NCBI GenBank assembly: GCA_016197345.1
Contig: JACPVY010000553.1
Coordinates: forward strand, 1-8,051
Length of the DNA stretch: 8,051 nt
DNA from: Burkholderiales bacterium
Lineage (GTDB): Bacteria > Pseudomonadota > Gammaproteobacteria > Burkholderiales > Burkholderiaceae_D
Direction of reading: 5' to 3'
In this document: positions 1-7,316 of the stretch, in pieces
Numbering within the stretch: the stretch's first letter is position 1
How the letters are laid out: each line of letters opens with the position of its first letter
The notes under the pieces: generated by a model
Told to the model about the DNA's origin: nothing
The model's database searches: none
Seen by the model: the letters and a program-made list of their open reading frames with translations, nothing else
Translations under genes and position numbers: made by a program

Positions 1-108
1 AATGGGGCGATGAATGATTCGGGGAGCGATAAGCGAAAACGCACATGAGTGCGCTAGGCGAAAAACGCACATTCATGTCGATACCGACAAAAACTCAAAG
101 GAGATAGA
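1..108. other. Upstream region of the first chitinase, with a short direct repeat
   Basis: No coding region is supported here. A near-identical motif, GCGAAAACGCACAT (33-46) and GCGAAAAACGCACAT (58-72), occurs twice. The first copy overlaps a small inverted repeat, CGCAC/GTGCG (40-44 and 49-53). A second small inverted repeat, TGTCG/CGACA, lies just before the ribosome binding site. No convincing -35/-10 pair was seen. The repeats could be regulatory or the tail of an upstream gene's 3' region; the sequence does not decide. Confidence 0.35.
97..104 (+). promoter_or_regulatory. Ribosome binding site for the GTG-started GH18 gene
   Basis: AAAGGAGA lies 5 bases before the GTG at 109. It supports this GTG over the in-frame ATG at 124. 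Starting at GTG also gives the usual Lys-containing N-region ahead of the signal peptide. Confidence 0.75.
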
Positions 109-2040
109 GTGAAGACTAAGCAAATGAATAGCCTGTTGATCGGGCTAATGGGCAGCATGCTCGCCGCTTGCGGTGGCAATGGTGGTAATGGCGCTGCTAA
201 TGACAATCAAACCAAGTTACTCGCCACCTCAAAAGCGGTGGCTGCCTGCGCTGCGTGGAGTAGCGCGTCCGTTTATACCGCTGGCCAATGCGTCACCTAT
301 AATGGCAAAACCTACACCGCTAAATGGTGGACACAGAATAATGTACCCGGTGCAGATCAGTGGGGGCCATGGGCGGAAGTAACGACCACGCCGACCCCAA
401 CACCGACTCCGACTCCAACTCCAACCCCCACACCTACTCCAACCCCCACACCTACTCCAACGCCGACCCCTACACCGACGCCGGGTTGCTCGCCGTATAA
501 AGCTGGCACCGCCTATAAAGCGGGTGATGTGGTGAGCAATGCGGGTGGCGTCTATCAATGTACCGTAGCAGGCTGGTGCTCGTCCGGTAATTCGGCCTAT
601 GAGCCAGGCGTGGGCTGGGCATGGCAACAAGCATGGGGTGTCAGCAACGCGGGTTCTTGCACCACGCCGACCCCAACGCCGACTCCTACACCGACTCCTA
701 CACCGACGCCAACGCCGACACCAACCCCGACGCCAACGCCGACACCAACTCCCGGCACGCAAATTGGTTCGTATTTTGCACAATGGGGCGTGTATGGTCG
801 CGGCTATGAAGTGGCCGATATTCACACCACCAAAACCTTGGTCAATGGTGTGCAAACGTCGTTGGCTGATCAACTCACCTTCATCAATTACGCCTTTGCC
901 AATACCTATGCCAAAAATGGCGGCTATGAGTGCGATATGGTGACCAAGCTGGAAACGGGTAACAATAATCCGCCGCCAGCCGACGCAGGTACCGGTGGCG
1001 ATTCGTTTGCTGACTATCAACGTCAACCTTCGCGCACGGTCGATGGCAAAACTATTCCGTGGGACGCTAAATTGACGGGGAATTTCGCCCAATTGAAATT
1101 GCTGAAAGCGGCGCACCCGAATCTGAAAGTGTTGATTTCTATCGGTGGCTGGACGTGGTCGAAAAATTTCTCAGCAGCGAGCAAAACCGATGCGCTGCGT
1201 AAGCAATTGGTCTCGTCTTGCGTCAAGCAATTCATCGCTGGCGATTTGCCAGTGCAAGATGGCCGTGGTGGCCCCGGTGCTGCAGCAGGTGTATTTGATG
1301 GAATTGACATCGATTGGGAATACCCAGTCGCTGGCGGTCAGCCATACAACAGCTATGATCCAGCGGATAAGCAAAACTTCACCTTGCTGATGGCGGAATT
1401 CCGTGCCCAACTCGATGCAATGGGCGCGAAAAACGGCAAACACTATTTGCTGACGGCAGCAATTGGAGCAGGTGTCGATAAAATCGCCAACACCGAGCCA
1501 GGAAAATATGCGCAATACATGGATTGGGTCAACGTCATGACCTATGACTTCCACGGCGCATGGGAAGCAACGACGAACTTCCATTCGCCGTTGTTCCACG
1601 ATCCGGCTGATCCAGCGACTGGCAATATCGCTAAGTACAACACCGACGACGGCATCAAAGCCTTGATCGCGGCTGGCATGCCACGCAATAAGATGAATGT
1701 CGGCTTGCCATTGTATGGCCGTGGTTGGACCGGTGTGGCGGCTGGCCCTAGCAATAATGGCTTGTATCAAAAAGCCACTGGCGCCGCCAAAGGCACTTAT
1801 GATCCGGGCATCGAAGACTACAAAGTCTTGAAAGGCAAAACCGGGACACGTTCGATTCATCCTGTGACTAAAGAGTTGATGCTCTTTACCGGCACCGAAT
1901 GGTGGAGCTATGACGATCCAACCGTCATCAAAACCAAAATGCAGTACGTGAAAGATCAAAAGCTGCTGGGTGCATTCTCTTGGGAATTGGATGGCGATGC
2001 GCAAGGTGAGTTGGTGACGACGATCTGGCAGAACCGCTAA
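109..2040 (+). CDS. Lipoprotein GH18 chitinase with two chitin-binding modules
   Basis: Predicted secreted, lipid-anchored chitinase (EC 3.2.1.14) that hydrolyses beta-1,4-GlcNAc bonds in chitin. Residues 1-20 form a signal peptide ending in lipobox LAAC, with Cys21 as the lipidated residue. Gly22 at +2 is not an inner-membrane retention signal. Residues 47-91 are a CBM5/12 with the AKWW core. Residues 92-125 are a Thr-Pro linker, 127-184 a second Cys-rich chitin-binding module ([13 protein letters not shown]...WQQAW), and 185-215 another Thr-Pro linker. The GH18 domain runs from about 218 to the end. It shows SIGGW (344-348), the DxxDxDxE motif (D397, D400, D402, proton donor E404), MTYDFHG (477-483) and a late Trp (W625). 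The roughly 120 residues between YGRGW and the final strand fit a chitinase insertion domain, as in GH18 subfamily A enzymes such as Bacillus ChiA1. Length 643 aa, intact. A hairpin terminator follows. Family assignment is secure; surface exposure is inferred. Confidence 0.95.
   Translation: MKTKQMNSLLIGLMGSMLAACGGNGGNGAANDNQTKLLATSKAVAACAAWSSASVYTAGQCVTYNGKTYTAKWWTQNNVPGADQWGPWAEVTTTPTPTPTPTPTPTPTPTPTPTPTPTPTPTPTPGCSPYKAGTAYKAGDVVSNAGGVYQCTVAGWCSSGNSAYEPGVGWAWQQAWGVSNAGSCTTPTPTPTPTPTPTPTPTPTPTPTPTPTPTPGTQIGSYFAQWGVYGRGYEVADIHTTKTLVNGVQTSLADQLTFINYAFANTYAKNGGYECDMVTKLETGNNNPPPADAGTGGDSFADYQRQPSRTVDGKTIPWDAKLTGNFAQLKLLKAAHPNLKVLISIGGWTWSKNFSAASKTDALRKQLVSSCVKQFIAGDLPVQDGRGGPGAAAGVFDGIDIDWEYPVAGGQPYNSYDPADKQNFTLLMAEFRAQLDAMGAKNGKHYLLTAAIGAGVDKIANTEPGKYAQYMDWVNVMTYDFHGAWEATTNFHSPLFHDPADPATGNIAKYNTDDGIKALIAAGMPRNKMNVGLPLYGRGWTGVAAGPSNNGLYQKATGAAKGTYDPGIEDYKVLKGKTGTRSIHPVTKELMLFTGTEWWSYDDPTVIKTKMQYVKDQKLLGAFSWELDGDAQGELVTTIWQNR
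388..483 (+). repeat. (Thr-Pro)n linker 1 of the first GH18 gene
   Basis: Hexamer ACNCCN repeats encode about 16 Thr-Pro units. An exact 18-bp unit occurs twice in tandem (421-438, 439-456), suggesting growth by slippage or unequal recombination in multiples of 6, which keeps the frame. Confidence 0.85.
661..753 (+). repeat. (Thr-Pro)n linker 2 of the first GH18 gene
   Basis: About 15 Thr-Pro units join the second chitin-binding module to the GH18 domain. A 24-bp unit is duplicated in tandem (start points 703 and 727). Confidence 0.85.
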
Positions 2041-2066
2041 TTCAGTTGATTGAATCAGCGTCCTAG

Positions 2067-2104
2067 AATGAGCCGGGTGGCTTAGCCGAGCCGCCCGCTC
2101 ATTT
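2067..2104 (+). terminator. Hairpin terminator after the first GH18 gene
   Basis: Arms AATGAG-C-CGGGTGGCT and AGCCGCCCG-CTCATT pair with one bulged C and one G-U pair around a 6-base loop, followed by a short T-rich tail (ATTTCT). It starts 26 bases after the stop codon. The T-tract is short, so termination strength is uncertain. Confidence 0.7.
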
Positions 2105-2186
2105 CTCCAAATTCCCACAAGCCCGCCATGCTCTTGCTTCATATCGTTGGCATGGCTGGCTTTTCATGAGTACCGGAGTGTGCAAG

Positions 2187-3266
2187 ATGGCAAAAAATCT
2201 CGCAATGGTGAAGAATGCTGCTATGTATAACAAACAGGCAGTGAATGTGATGAAAAACCAAGTAATGGAAAACCGGATCGATGATAGTTGGCGTGCATGG
2301 ATTGCCGAGAACCTGATGCTAGGTGGCCTACCCATACATTTAGCGCAGATTTTGCAGAGCAAAGGTTTTAGCTTAGGCAATGCTAGCGAAGAAATCGAAA
2401 AAGCCTCGCGCAGCCCGTATCTGCAAGGCGCACGTCGCCTTAGAAATCGCGTTGCTAAGCGTGATTGGGTGCTCGATATCTATCGCAAATTAAGCCATTT
2501 GCAAAACCATGAAATTCCTCGTCGTCATCAATTATCGCGCGAAGAATTTTTGCAAGACTATTACAGCCAAAATAAACCCGTCATCATCACTGGCATGATG
2601 CACGACTGGCCCGCGCTAGCGAAATGGAATTTGGATTATTTCCGCCAGACTTGTGGCGATGCCGAAGTCGAAGTGCAATATGGCCGCAGCCAAGATCAAA
2701 ACTATGAGCTCAATAGCCTAGCGCATAAAAAACTGATGCCGTTTGCACAGTATATTGATCAAGTCGAACAAGCGGGACAGACCAATGATTTTTATATGAC
2801 GGCGAATAACGATGGTCGTAATCGCCAAGCGCTCGACGTGTTATGGCAAGACATTGTCCAATTGCCGGAATATTTGCGCGCTGACCCAAATCAACGTGGC
2901 TTTTTCTGGTTTGGACCGAAGGGCACGATTACGCCATTCCACCACGATTTGACGAATAACTTCATGGCGCAAGTGATGGGGCGCAAGCGGATTCACATGA
3001 TTCCGGCCTATCAAGTCGCGCAGGTCTATAACATGCGCCACTGCTTTACCGAGGTTGATGGTTTGCAGATCGACTATGCGCGCTTTCCGAATATGCGCGA
3101 TGTGCGCATTCAGCAATGCGAAATCGGCCCCGGCGAAATTTTATTCTTGCCTGTGGGTTGCTGGCATTTGGTCGAAGGCTTGGAAACGTCAGTGACGATC
3201 GCCTTCACCAATTTCTTATGGGATAACGATTATTTCAGTAACTACCCGCCAGATCACGACTTCTGA
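2187..3266 (+). CDS. Cupin_8/JmjC-type Fe(II)/2-oxoglutarate dioxygenase
   Basis: Predicted soluble cytoplasmic oxygenase with no signal peptide or membrane segment. The N-terminal ~110 residues look helical, without a recognised motif. The cupin domain runs from about 125 (KPVIITGMMHDWPA) to the end. Aligned by eye to human FIH (HIF asparaginyl hydroxylase), every ligand checked is present at the same spacing: T249, H252, D254, N258, K267, H327 and N342, matching FIH T196, H199, D201, N205, K214, H279 and N294. So it should bind Fe(II) and 2-oxoglutarate; the hydroxylated substrate is unknown. Start chosen at ATG 2187 because CGGAG (2174-2178) sits 8 bases upstream. An in-frame ATG at 2166 would add 7 residues but lacks a ribosome site, and later in-frame ATGs are possible. 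It lies between two chitinase lipoprotein genes and is bounded by hairpins, so it is probably a separate unit. A link to chitin use is conjecture. Confidence 0.88.
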   Translation: MAKNLAMVKNAAMYNKQAVNVMKNQVMENRIDDSWRAWIAENLMLGGLPIHLAQILQSKGFSLGNASEEIEKASRSPYLQGARRLRNRVAKRDWVLDIYRKLSHLQNHEIPRRHQLSREEFLQDYYSQNKPVIITGMMHDWPALAKWNLDYFRQTCGDAEVEVQYGRSQDQNYELNSLAHKKLMPFAQYIDQVEQAGQTNDFYMTANNDGRNRQALDVLWQDIVQLPEYLRADPNQRGFFWFGPKGTITPFHHDLTNNFMAQVMGRKRIHMIPAYQVAQVYNMRHCFTEVDGLQIDYARFPNMRDVRIQQCEIGPGEILFLPVGCWHLVEGLETSVTIAFTNFLWDNDYFSNYPPDHDF

Positions 3267-3273
3267 TGCTTGG

Positions 3274-3303
3274 CTAGGCTGGAAGAGTTATCTAGCCTAG
3301 TTT
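3274..3303 (+). terminator. Candidate terminator after the dioxygenase gene
   Basis: Perfect 7-bp arms CTAGGCT (3274-3280) and AGCCTAG (3294-3300) enclose a 13-base loop that can pair further (AGA/TCT). Only three T follow, so this is a moderate or weak terminator. It starts 8 bases after the stop codon. Confidence 0.5.
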
Positions 3304-3381
3304 CTAGTTCCTAGTCCCTGTTTACCGATGCAATTTCATTCGCAACACTTTAACAATAACCTGATAAAAACCGGGGGAGAC

Positions 3382-3876
3382 ATGTCACGTTCAAATCACG
3401 CAAATCGGCGCAATTTTGCCGCTCATTCCTTGCTATATGCCTTAATGGGAAGCATGCTAGCAGCTTGCGGCGGTGGTACACCATCTGCAAACGAAGCCAA
3501 TAGCCCGCACTTACTCGCTAAAACCGCCACCAACTGCCCAGCGTGGAGCAGCTCGGCAATCTATACCAAGGATATGTGTGTCACCTATAACGGTACGCAA
3601 TACACAGCGAAATGGTGGACGCAAAATAATGTGCCGGGCGCCGACCAATGGGGGCCATGGGCAGCGATGACACCTACCCCAACGCCGACTCCTACACCCA
3701 CGCCGACTCCTACGCCAACCCCGACGCCCACGCCAACTCCAACACCTACGCCAACTCCAACACCTACGCCGACGCCGACTCCGACGCCGACTCCGACGCC
3801 ATCGTTTGGTGCTCGTCTGGTAATTCGGCCTATGAACCGGGCAAAGGTTGGGCATGGCAACAAGCGTGGAGTGTGA
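3382..3876 (+). CDS. 5' part of a frameshifted lipoprotein chitinase gene: signal, CBM5/12 and linker
   Basis: Start chosen at ATG 3382, just after GGGGGAGA (3373-3380). The in-frame ATG at 3328 would add 18 residues that spoil the signal peptide. From 3382, residues 1-28 are a lipoprotein signal with RR in the N-region and lipobox LAAC, lipidated at Cys29. Residues 52-96 are a CBM5/12 with [18 protein letters not shown], nearly identical to the other three lipoproteins here. A long Thr-Pro linker starts at residue 97. After about base 3800 the frame reads a meaningless tail (SFGARLVIR...) to a TGA at 3874-3876, while the homologous chitin-binding sequence continues one frame back. If translated alone, it would be a lipid-anchored chitin-binding protein without an enzyme. 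With one extra base near 3801-3807 it would join the GH18 part into a protein of about 517 aa. Confidence 0.8.
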   Translation: MSRSNHANRRNFAAHSLLYALMGSMLAACGGGTPSANEANSPHLLAKTATNCPAWSSSAIYTKDMCVTYNGTQYTAKWWTQNNVPGADQWGPWAAMTPTPTPTPTPTPTPTPTPTPTPTPTPTPTPTPTPTPTPTPTPTPSFGARLVIRPMNRAKVGHGNKRGV

Positions 3877-4934
3877 CAACTGCCTGTGGTACACCAACAC
3901 CGACACCAACGCCGACCCCAACCCCACCCCCGCCACCAACTCCTACACCAACTCCCACCCCTACGCCAACACCAGGCTTGAAGAAACATATGTTAGTTGG
4001 CTATTGGCATAATTTTCCCAATCCTAGCGGCCCAACCTATCGCATCAAAGATGTCTCCAATGATTGGGATGTGATTGTGGTCTCCTTTGGTGACAATGCG
4101 GGCAATGGTAATGTTGCCTTTACGCTTGACCCGGCAGCGGGCAGCGAAGCGCAATTTATTCAAGACATCAAGGATAAAAAAGCGGCGGGCAAGAAAATCG
4201 TTCTGTCCCTCGGTGGGCAAGATGGGTCTGTCACGTTGAATAGCGCCAGCGATGTGACGAACTTCGTCAATAGCCTATATAGCTTGATCACGAAATATGG
4301 TTTCGATGGTATTGATTTGGATTTGGAGAGTGGTTCTGGCGTCTCGATGGGGGCACCGATCCAAGCGAATTTGGTCGCTGGCGTGAAGCAATTGAAGGCT
4401 AAAGTCGGCGCTGGTTTTTATCTGTCGATGGCACCAGAACACCCTTATGTGCAAGGCGGCTATACCTCGTATGGCAGCATCTGGGGCGCGTATTTGCCGA
4501 TTATCGACGGCCTGCGTAATGAGCTTTCCGTGATCCACGTTCAGTATTACAACAATGGCGGTTTCGATACACCGTATGCCGCAGGGACAGTACAAGAAGG
4601 CACGGTCGATGGGCTAGTGGCTGGTAGCAAGATGCTGATCGAAGGCTTCCCACTGGCGCGTGGTACTGCGGGCAGCTTCAAAGGCTTGCGCCCTGATCAA
4701 GTCGCTTTTGGCGTGCCGTCTGGTAATCAATCTGCCAATCGCGGTTTTGTCACCGCAAAAACGGTGGCGGATGCGCTCAGTTGTCTGACTAAATTAGTCA
4801 ATTGCGGCAGCGTCAAACCGAATCAAGCCTATCCCGATTTCCGCGGCGTCATGACGTGGTCAATTAATTGGGACAAACACGATGGCTATAACTTTTCGGT
4901 GCCAGCAGCAGCGGCATTGAAAACCTTGCCATAG
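3648..4934 (+). CDS. 3' part of the frameshifted gene: half chitin-binding module and GH18 chitinase domain
   Basis: Open frame carrying a complete-looking GH18 domain (EC 3.2.1.14), one base back from the upstream signal and CBM frame. The ATG at 3648 is only the first in this frame. It lies inside the CBM of the other frame and has no ribosome site, so residues 1-52 (Asp/Ala/Ser-rich) are probably an out-of-frame reading of the linker. Real homology starts at [21 protein letters not shown] (residue 54), the C-terminal half of the second chitin-binding module. A Thr-Pro linker follows (82-109), then GH18 from about 111. Motifs: SLGG, DxxDxDxE (D220, D223, D225, proton donor E227 at 4326-4328), MAPEH, QYYNN and a late MTWSINWD. 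No insertion domain is evident, so it resembles Bacillus ChiD or Streptomyces ChiC-type enzymes rather than the first chitinase. The catalytic half is undamaged, so the break is recent, a sequencing error or bypassed. Without frame repair the enzyme would have no signal peptide. Confidence 0.8.
   Translation: MGAMGSDDTYPNADSYTHADSYANPDAHANSNTYANSNTYADADSDADSDAIVWCSSGNSAYEPGKGWAWQQAWSVTTACGTPTPTPTPTPTPPPPPTPTPTPTPTPTPGLKKHMLVGYWHNFPNPSGPTYRIKDVSNDWDVIVVSFGDNAGNGNVAFTLDPAAGSEAQFIQDIKDKKAAGKKIVLSLGGQDGSVTLNSASDVTNFVNSLYSLITKYGFDGIDLDLESGSGVSMGAPIQANLVAGVKQLKAKVGAGFYLSMAPEHPYVQGGYTSYGSIWGAYLPIIDGLRNELSVIHVQYYNNGGFDTPYAAGTVQEGTVDGLVAGSKMLIEGFPLARGTAGSFKGLRPDQVAFGVPSGNQSANRGFVTAKTVADALSCLTKLVNCGSVKPNQAYPDFRGVMTWSINWDKHDGYNFSVPAAAALKTLP
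3670..3800 (+). repeat. (Thr-Pro)n linker 1 of the split GH18 gene
   Basis: The longest linker in the window, about 43 codons of alternating Thr and Pro in the upstream frame. An 18-bp unit is exactly duplicated (3733-3750, 3751-3768). The frame one base back is also stop-free here (Asp/Ala/Ser), so a shift anywhere in the tract would not meet a stop at once. Confidence 0.85.
3801..3809 (+). other. Frame-break and deletion junction in the second GH18 gene
   Basis: The Thr-Pro linker passes directly into the middle of the second chitin-binding module. About 30 residues present in the paralogues (from the first Cys of the module to just before GWCSS) are missing. The junction reads ACGCCATCGTTTGGTGC. 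The upstream frame gives ...TPSFGAR; one frame back gives ...AIVWCSS. A single extra T in the TTT run (3805-3807) would give ...TPSFWCSS and restore one frame through to the stop at 4934. The change is therefore a non-multiple-of-three deletion or a separate 1-base indel. Confidence 0.75.
3891..3974 (+). repeat. (Thr-Pro)n linker 2 of the split GH18 gene, with a Pro5 run
   Basis: Thr-Pro repeat before the GH18 domain. Unlike every other linker in the window it is interrupted by five consecutive Pro codons (3924-3938). Confidence 0.85.
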
Positions 4935-4954
4935 GTTTTGGTGATTCAAGCGAT

Positions 4955-4978
4955 GGGGGCGGGCGCGGTATCGCCCCC
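4955..4978 (+). terminator. Candidate GC hairpin terminator after the second GH18 gene
   Basis: Perfect 7-bp arms GGGGGCG (4955-4961) and CGCCCCC (4972-4978) around a 10-base loop, 20 bases after the stop codon. Only GCTTTCC follows, so intrinsic termination would be weak. Confidence 0.45.
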
Positions 4979-5130
4979 GCTTTCCAGCGAAAAAGCCGAT
5001 CCAATCAATCTTCATGTGCGTGATTTTTTTTGCGTGCCACGCAGCGCGCGGGGACGCTATACGCCTGCGCTAGAGGTTGTCACGAAAAGGTATGGCGGTT
5101 GCAAGGCGTGTCCCCTCCCTTGCAGGGCGC

Positions 5131-5152
5131 GTATCGGCAAATATACCGATAC
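5131..5152. repeat. Small inverted repeat
   Basis: GTATCGG (5131-5137) and CCGATAC (5146-5152) are perfect inverted copies with an 8-base spacer. It ends one base before the larger palindromic hairpin, so the two may belong to one element. Confidence 0.6.
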
Positions 5153-5153
5153 C

Positions 5154-5196
5154 GTTAAACAGGCGATTCGCATGCGAATCGAATTCCCTGTTTAAC
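5154..5196. repeat. Nested palindrome: 10-bp inverted arms around an 18-bp perfect palindrome
   Basis: GTTAAACAGG (5154-5163) and CCTGTTTAAC (5187-5196) are exact inverted copies. Between them lies CGATTCGCATGCGAATCG (5164-5181), itself a perfect palindrome, plus an unpaired AATTC. Only one side bulges, so the whole 43 bases can form a hairpin or cruciform. It could be a regulator-binding site, a repetitive extragenic element or a mobile-element end. No T-tract follows, which argues against an intrinsic terminator. Confidence 0.75.
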
Positions 5197-5360
5197 CCCC
5201 TCGTGGGAGAGGGCTAGGGAGAGGGGGGGCGGTTGCAATAGTACGGCGTCTTTTTTGATGGTAATGGCAACAAAAGAGCTAATGAATTGCGTCTTAGCCA
5301 CAAAATTTTGCTGTTTTTGGTCAGCCGCCCCCTCTCTCCCTGCCTCTCTCCCACGAGGGG
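5197..5360. repeat. Intergenic inverted repeat, MITE/REP-like
   Basis: The arm 5197-5232 (starting CCCCTCGTGGGAGAG) is matched as an inverted copy by 5325-5360, with 32 of 36 positions complementary. The arms enclose 92 bases with no gene. G-rich/C-rich GGGAGAGGG-type repeats of this kind are common intergenic elements in proteobacteria. No transposase or flanking target-site duplication was seen. RNA through it would fold into a long stem about 140 bases upstream of the GH19 start. Confidence 0.7.
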
Positions 5361-5490
5361 CGAGAGGAGTTTGGCCGCAAATTTGCCGAATTTTTTGCCA
5401 AATACGTTTTGCGACAGCCTCGCTATGCCGAGATGGGCGGATCACAACCTATGTATAACCCAAAAATTTCAACTGCGATCCATGCGGAAT

Positions 5491-5496
5491 AAGGAG
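5491..5496 (+). promoter_or_regulatory. Ribosome binding site of the GH19 gene
   Basis: AAGGAG with 5 bases to the ATG at 5502; fixes the start. Confidence 0.8.
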
Positions 5497-5501
5497 AAAA
5501 A

Positions 5502-7244
5502 ATGAAAAAAACCTATTTGCCACAATCCTGGCAACCAGTCTTAAAGCCGATTGTGCTGGCCATCTTGGGCGCTAGTTTGGCTGCCTGCGGTGGGCAAGAC
5601 CAAGCGCAAAGTGCTGCGACACCGAAATTATTAGCCAGTAGCGTCAAAGCCGATGCCTGCGGTGCGTGGAATAGCAGTACAGCTTATGTGGCAGGGCAGT
5701 GCGTGACTTACGGCGGCAAAACCTATAGCGCGAAGTGGTGGACGCAAAATAATGTGCCGGGCGCCGATCAATGGGGGCCATGGGCCTTGGTGACGACCAC
5801 TCCGACGCCAACGCCTACCCCTACGCCGACTCCAACCCCCACGCCGACTCCAACCCCCACGCCAACTCCGACACCCACCCCAACCCCCACGCCTACGCCT
5901 ACTCCGGGTTGCGCCGTCTATAAAGCTGGCAATAGCTATACCGCTGGCCAAGTGGTGGCGAACGCCGGTGGCTACTATAGCTGCACGGTAGCGGGCTGGT
6001 GTTCCTCCGGCAATTCTGCCTATGAACCGGGCAAAGGCTGGGCATGGCAGCAAGCGTGGGCGCAAGTGAATACCTGCAATGGCACGCCTACACCGACACC
6101 AACGCCGACCCCGACTCCAACCCCCACACCTACGCCAACACCGACGCCGGGAGTACCAACGAAAGCGCAAGCCGAGGCGAAAGAAGTGGCATTGACTAAT
6201 ACGCCATTTTTCAAAACGGTGAAAGCATCGGTGCGTACCCTGGCTAGCACTGAAGTGGATAAGGTAGCGCCCGGCAATGCGAGCAATCCCGTCAACGTCA
6301 AACGGGTAGAGCGCTTATTGCCGTCGAGTAAATGGGATTTCTATTTTGCCGCGCGCGACGCAAGCTATACCTATACCCGCTTTTTGCAAGCGATCGCAAA
6401 ATTCCCTGCCGTCTGTGATGACTATAGCGACGGCCGTAACGCCGATGCGATTTGCCGCCATAGTTTAGCGACGATGTTTGCGCACTTCGGGCAAGAAACG
6501 GGCGATCACAACGCTAATAGCCCTATCCCTCAATGGCGTCAAGGCTTGAAGTATTTGCGTGAGATGGGCTGCGATGAGACCGGTAGCTCTTGTGGCTACA
6601 ACACCGAATGTGCTGATCCTGTGTTTAACAAGGTGTGGACTTGCGGCAAAAACGCTGACGGTAGCTTTAAGAAGTATTTTGGCCGTGGCGCTAAGCAATT
6701 GTCGTACAACTATAACTACGGCCCGTTTTCCCAAGCGATGAATAATGGCGACCAGCATGTGCTGCTGGAAAACCCGGATTTAGTCGCCTCGACCTGGCTC
6801 AATCTGGCATCGGCCACCTTCTTTTTCGTCTATCCACAACCGCCTAAGCCATCGATGTTGCATGTGATTGATGGCACTTGGGTACCGAATCAAGCTGATA
6901 TCAAAGCTGGTGCGGGTAATAACTTCGCCACCACCATCATGATCATCAACGCCGAATGTGGCGGCGGTACCGAAAAACAAGCCGCGCAAAACCGCATCGA
7001 CTACTTCAAGCAATTCTCTAGCGATCTCGGTTGGGATTACAGCAAAGAGCAATTGTCGTGCGCCAATATGCAGCGTTTCGACGCCAGTAGCTCAGCCGCT
7101 TACAACATTTATTGGGAGAAAAACTGGAATGCAGGTGGCGATTACCAATGCCAACTGGTGAGCTATCAAACCCCGTATAGCGCTTTGATTCCAGGGAATT
7201 ACGTCAAGTGTGTGCAAGACAATTGGAACGTCGTATTGAAATAG
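5502..7244 (+). CDS. Lipoprotein GH19 chitinase with two chitin-binding modules
   Basis: Predicted secreted, lipid-anchored GH19 endochitinase (EC 3.2.1.14), an inverting enzyme unrelated in fold to GH18. Residues 1-28 are a signal peptide with lipobox LAAC and lipidated Cys29. Residues 53-97 are a CBM5/12 with AKWW, 98-135 a Thr-Pro linker, 137-192 the second Cys-rich chitin-binding module, and 194-216 another linker. The catalytic domain spans about 218-580. It contains FAHFGQETG, where E332 aligns with the general acid of the plant HET motif; YFGRGAKQLSYNYNYGPF (392-409), matching the plant YYGRGPxQLSWNYNYGP signature; and IINAECGG. The second catalytic Glu was not assigned with confidence, and E347 or E351 in the following region is possible. 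Several Cys pairs fit an exported protein. The N-terminal cassette is nearly identical to that of its GH18 neighbours, implying the same location and cassette sharing. Length 580 aa, intact. Confidence 0.95.
   Translation: MKKTYLPQSWQPVLKPIVLAILGASLAACGGQDQAQSAATPKLLASSVKADACGAWNSSTAYVAGQCVTYGGKTYSAKWWTQNNVPGADQWGPWALVTTTPTPTPTPTPTPTPTPTPTPTPTPTPTPTPTPTPTPGCAVYKAGNSYTAGQVVANAGGYYSCTVAGWCSSGNSAYEPGKGWAWQQAWAQVNTCNGTPTPTPTPTPTPTPTPTPTPTPGVPTKAQAEAKEVALTNTPFFKTVKASVRTLASTEVDKVAPGNASNPVNVKRVERLLPSSKWDFYFAARDASYTYTRFLQAIAKFPAVCDDYSDGRNADAICRHSLATMFAHFGQETGDHNANSPIPQWRQGLKYLREMGCDETGSSCGYNTECADPVFNKVWTCGKNADGSFKKYFGRGAKQLSYNYNYGPFSQAMNNGDQHVLLENPDLVASTWLNLASATFFFVYPQPPKPSMLHVIDGTWVPNQADIKAGAGNNFATTIMIINAECGGGTEKQAAQNRIDYFKQFSSDLGWDYSKEQLSCANMQRFDASSSAAYNIYWEKNWNAGGDYQCQLVSYQTPYSALIPGNYVKCVQDNWNVVLK
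5793..5906 (+). repeat. (Thr-Pro)n linker 1 of the GH19 gene
   Basis: About 18 Thr-Pro units. An 18-bp unit is exactly duplicated (5826-5843, 5844-5861). Confidence 0.85.
6084..6149 (+). repeat. (Thr-Pro)n linker 2 of the GH19 gene
   Basis: About 11 Thr-Pro units directly before the GH19 domain; the shortest linker in the window. Confidence 0.85.
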
Positions 7245-7254
7245 GCAGCTTAGG

Positions 7255-7290
7255 CGGGCGCATAGCGGCTTGAGGGTGGCTATGCGCCCG
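7255..7290 (+). terminator. Strong hairpin after the GH19 gene
   Basis: Perfect 12-bp arms CGGGCGCATAGC (7255-7266) and GCTATGCGCCCG (7279-7290) with a 12-base loop, 10 bases after the stop codon. TCATAAAAAA follows instead of a T-tract, so it may act as an mRNA 3'-end stabiliser or Rho-dependent end rather than an intrinsic terminator. Confidence 0.6.
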
Positions 7291-7316
7291 TCATAAAAAA
7301 TCACAATTGAATAACT

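Larger units (their letters stand above)
4935..5501. other. Gene-free interval before the GH19 gene
   Basis: 567 bases without a credible gene. Short open frames here lack ribosome sites and read through structured repeats. It holds a candidate terminator (4955-4978), an 8-T run near 5025, two adjacent hairpins (5131-5152 and 5154-5196) and a 36-bp-arm inverted repeat (5197-5360). GGCGGTTGCAA occurs twice (5094-5104 and 5229-5239). A TATAAC at 5454-5459 could be a -10 element but no fitting -35 was seen. Confidence 0.6.

Noticed and set aside
388..483. Short-period repeats that might suggest a CRISPR array
   Set aside because: The period is 6 bp with no unique spacers, and the tract is coding (Thr-Pro).
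229..1116. Long antisense open frames over the chitinase genes, rich in Arg/Trp or Val-Gly repeats
   Set aside because: They are the complement of the Thr-Pro linkers, whose hexamers contain no stops in any frame. They lack ribosome sites and domain motifs.
3648..3800. Asp/Ala/Ser-rich N-terminus of the downstream GH18 frame as a true domain
   Set aside because: It is the out-of-frame reading of the CBM and Thr-Pro linker. The upstream frame matches the paralogues exactly.
5024..5044. T8 run and TGCGTGCCACGCA inverted repeat as a terminator
   Set aside because: The T run precedes the hairpin on the + strand and the opposite strand has A residues there, so the order is wrong for an intrinsic terminator on either strand.
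4938..5195. Short open frame after the second GH18 gene
   Set aside because: No ribosome site; it reads through the terminator hairpin and the palindrome, and the product has no recognisable motif.
5431..5459. Sigma70 promoter before the GH19 gene (TATAAC at 5454-5459)
   Set aside because: The -10-like hexamer has no acceptable -35 at 16-18 bases, so it was not listed as a promoter.
5155..5505. Short open frames on both strands across the inverted repeat
   Set aside because: They translate the repeat arms (Pro/Leu/Ser- and Gly/Arg-rich), a common spurious pattern in intergenic repeats.
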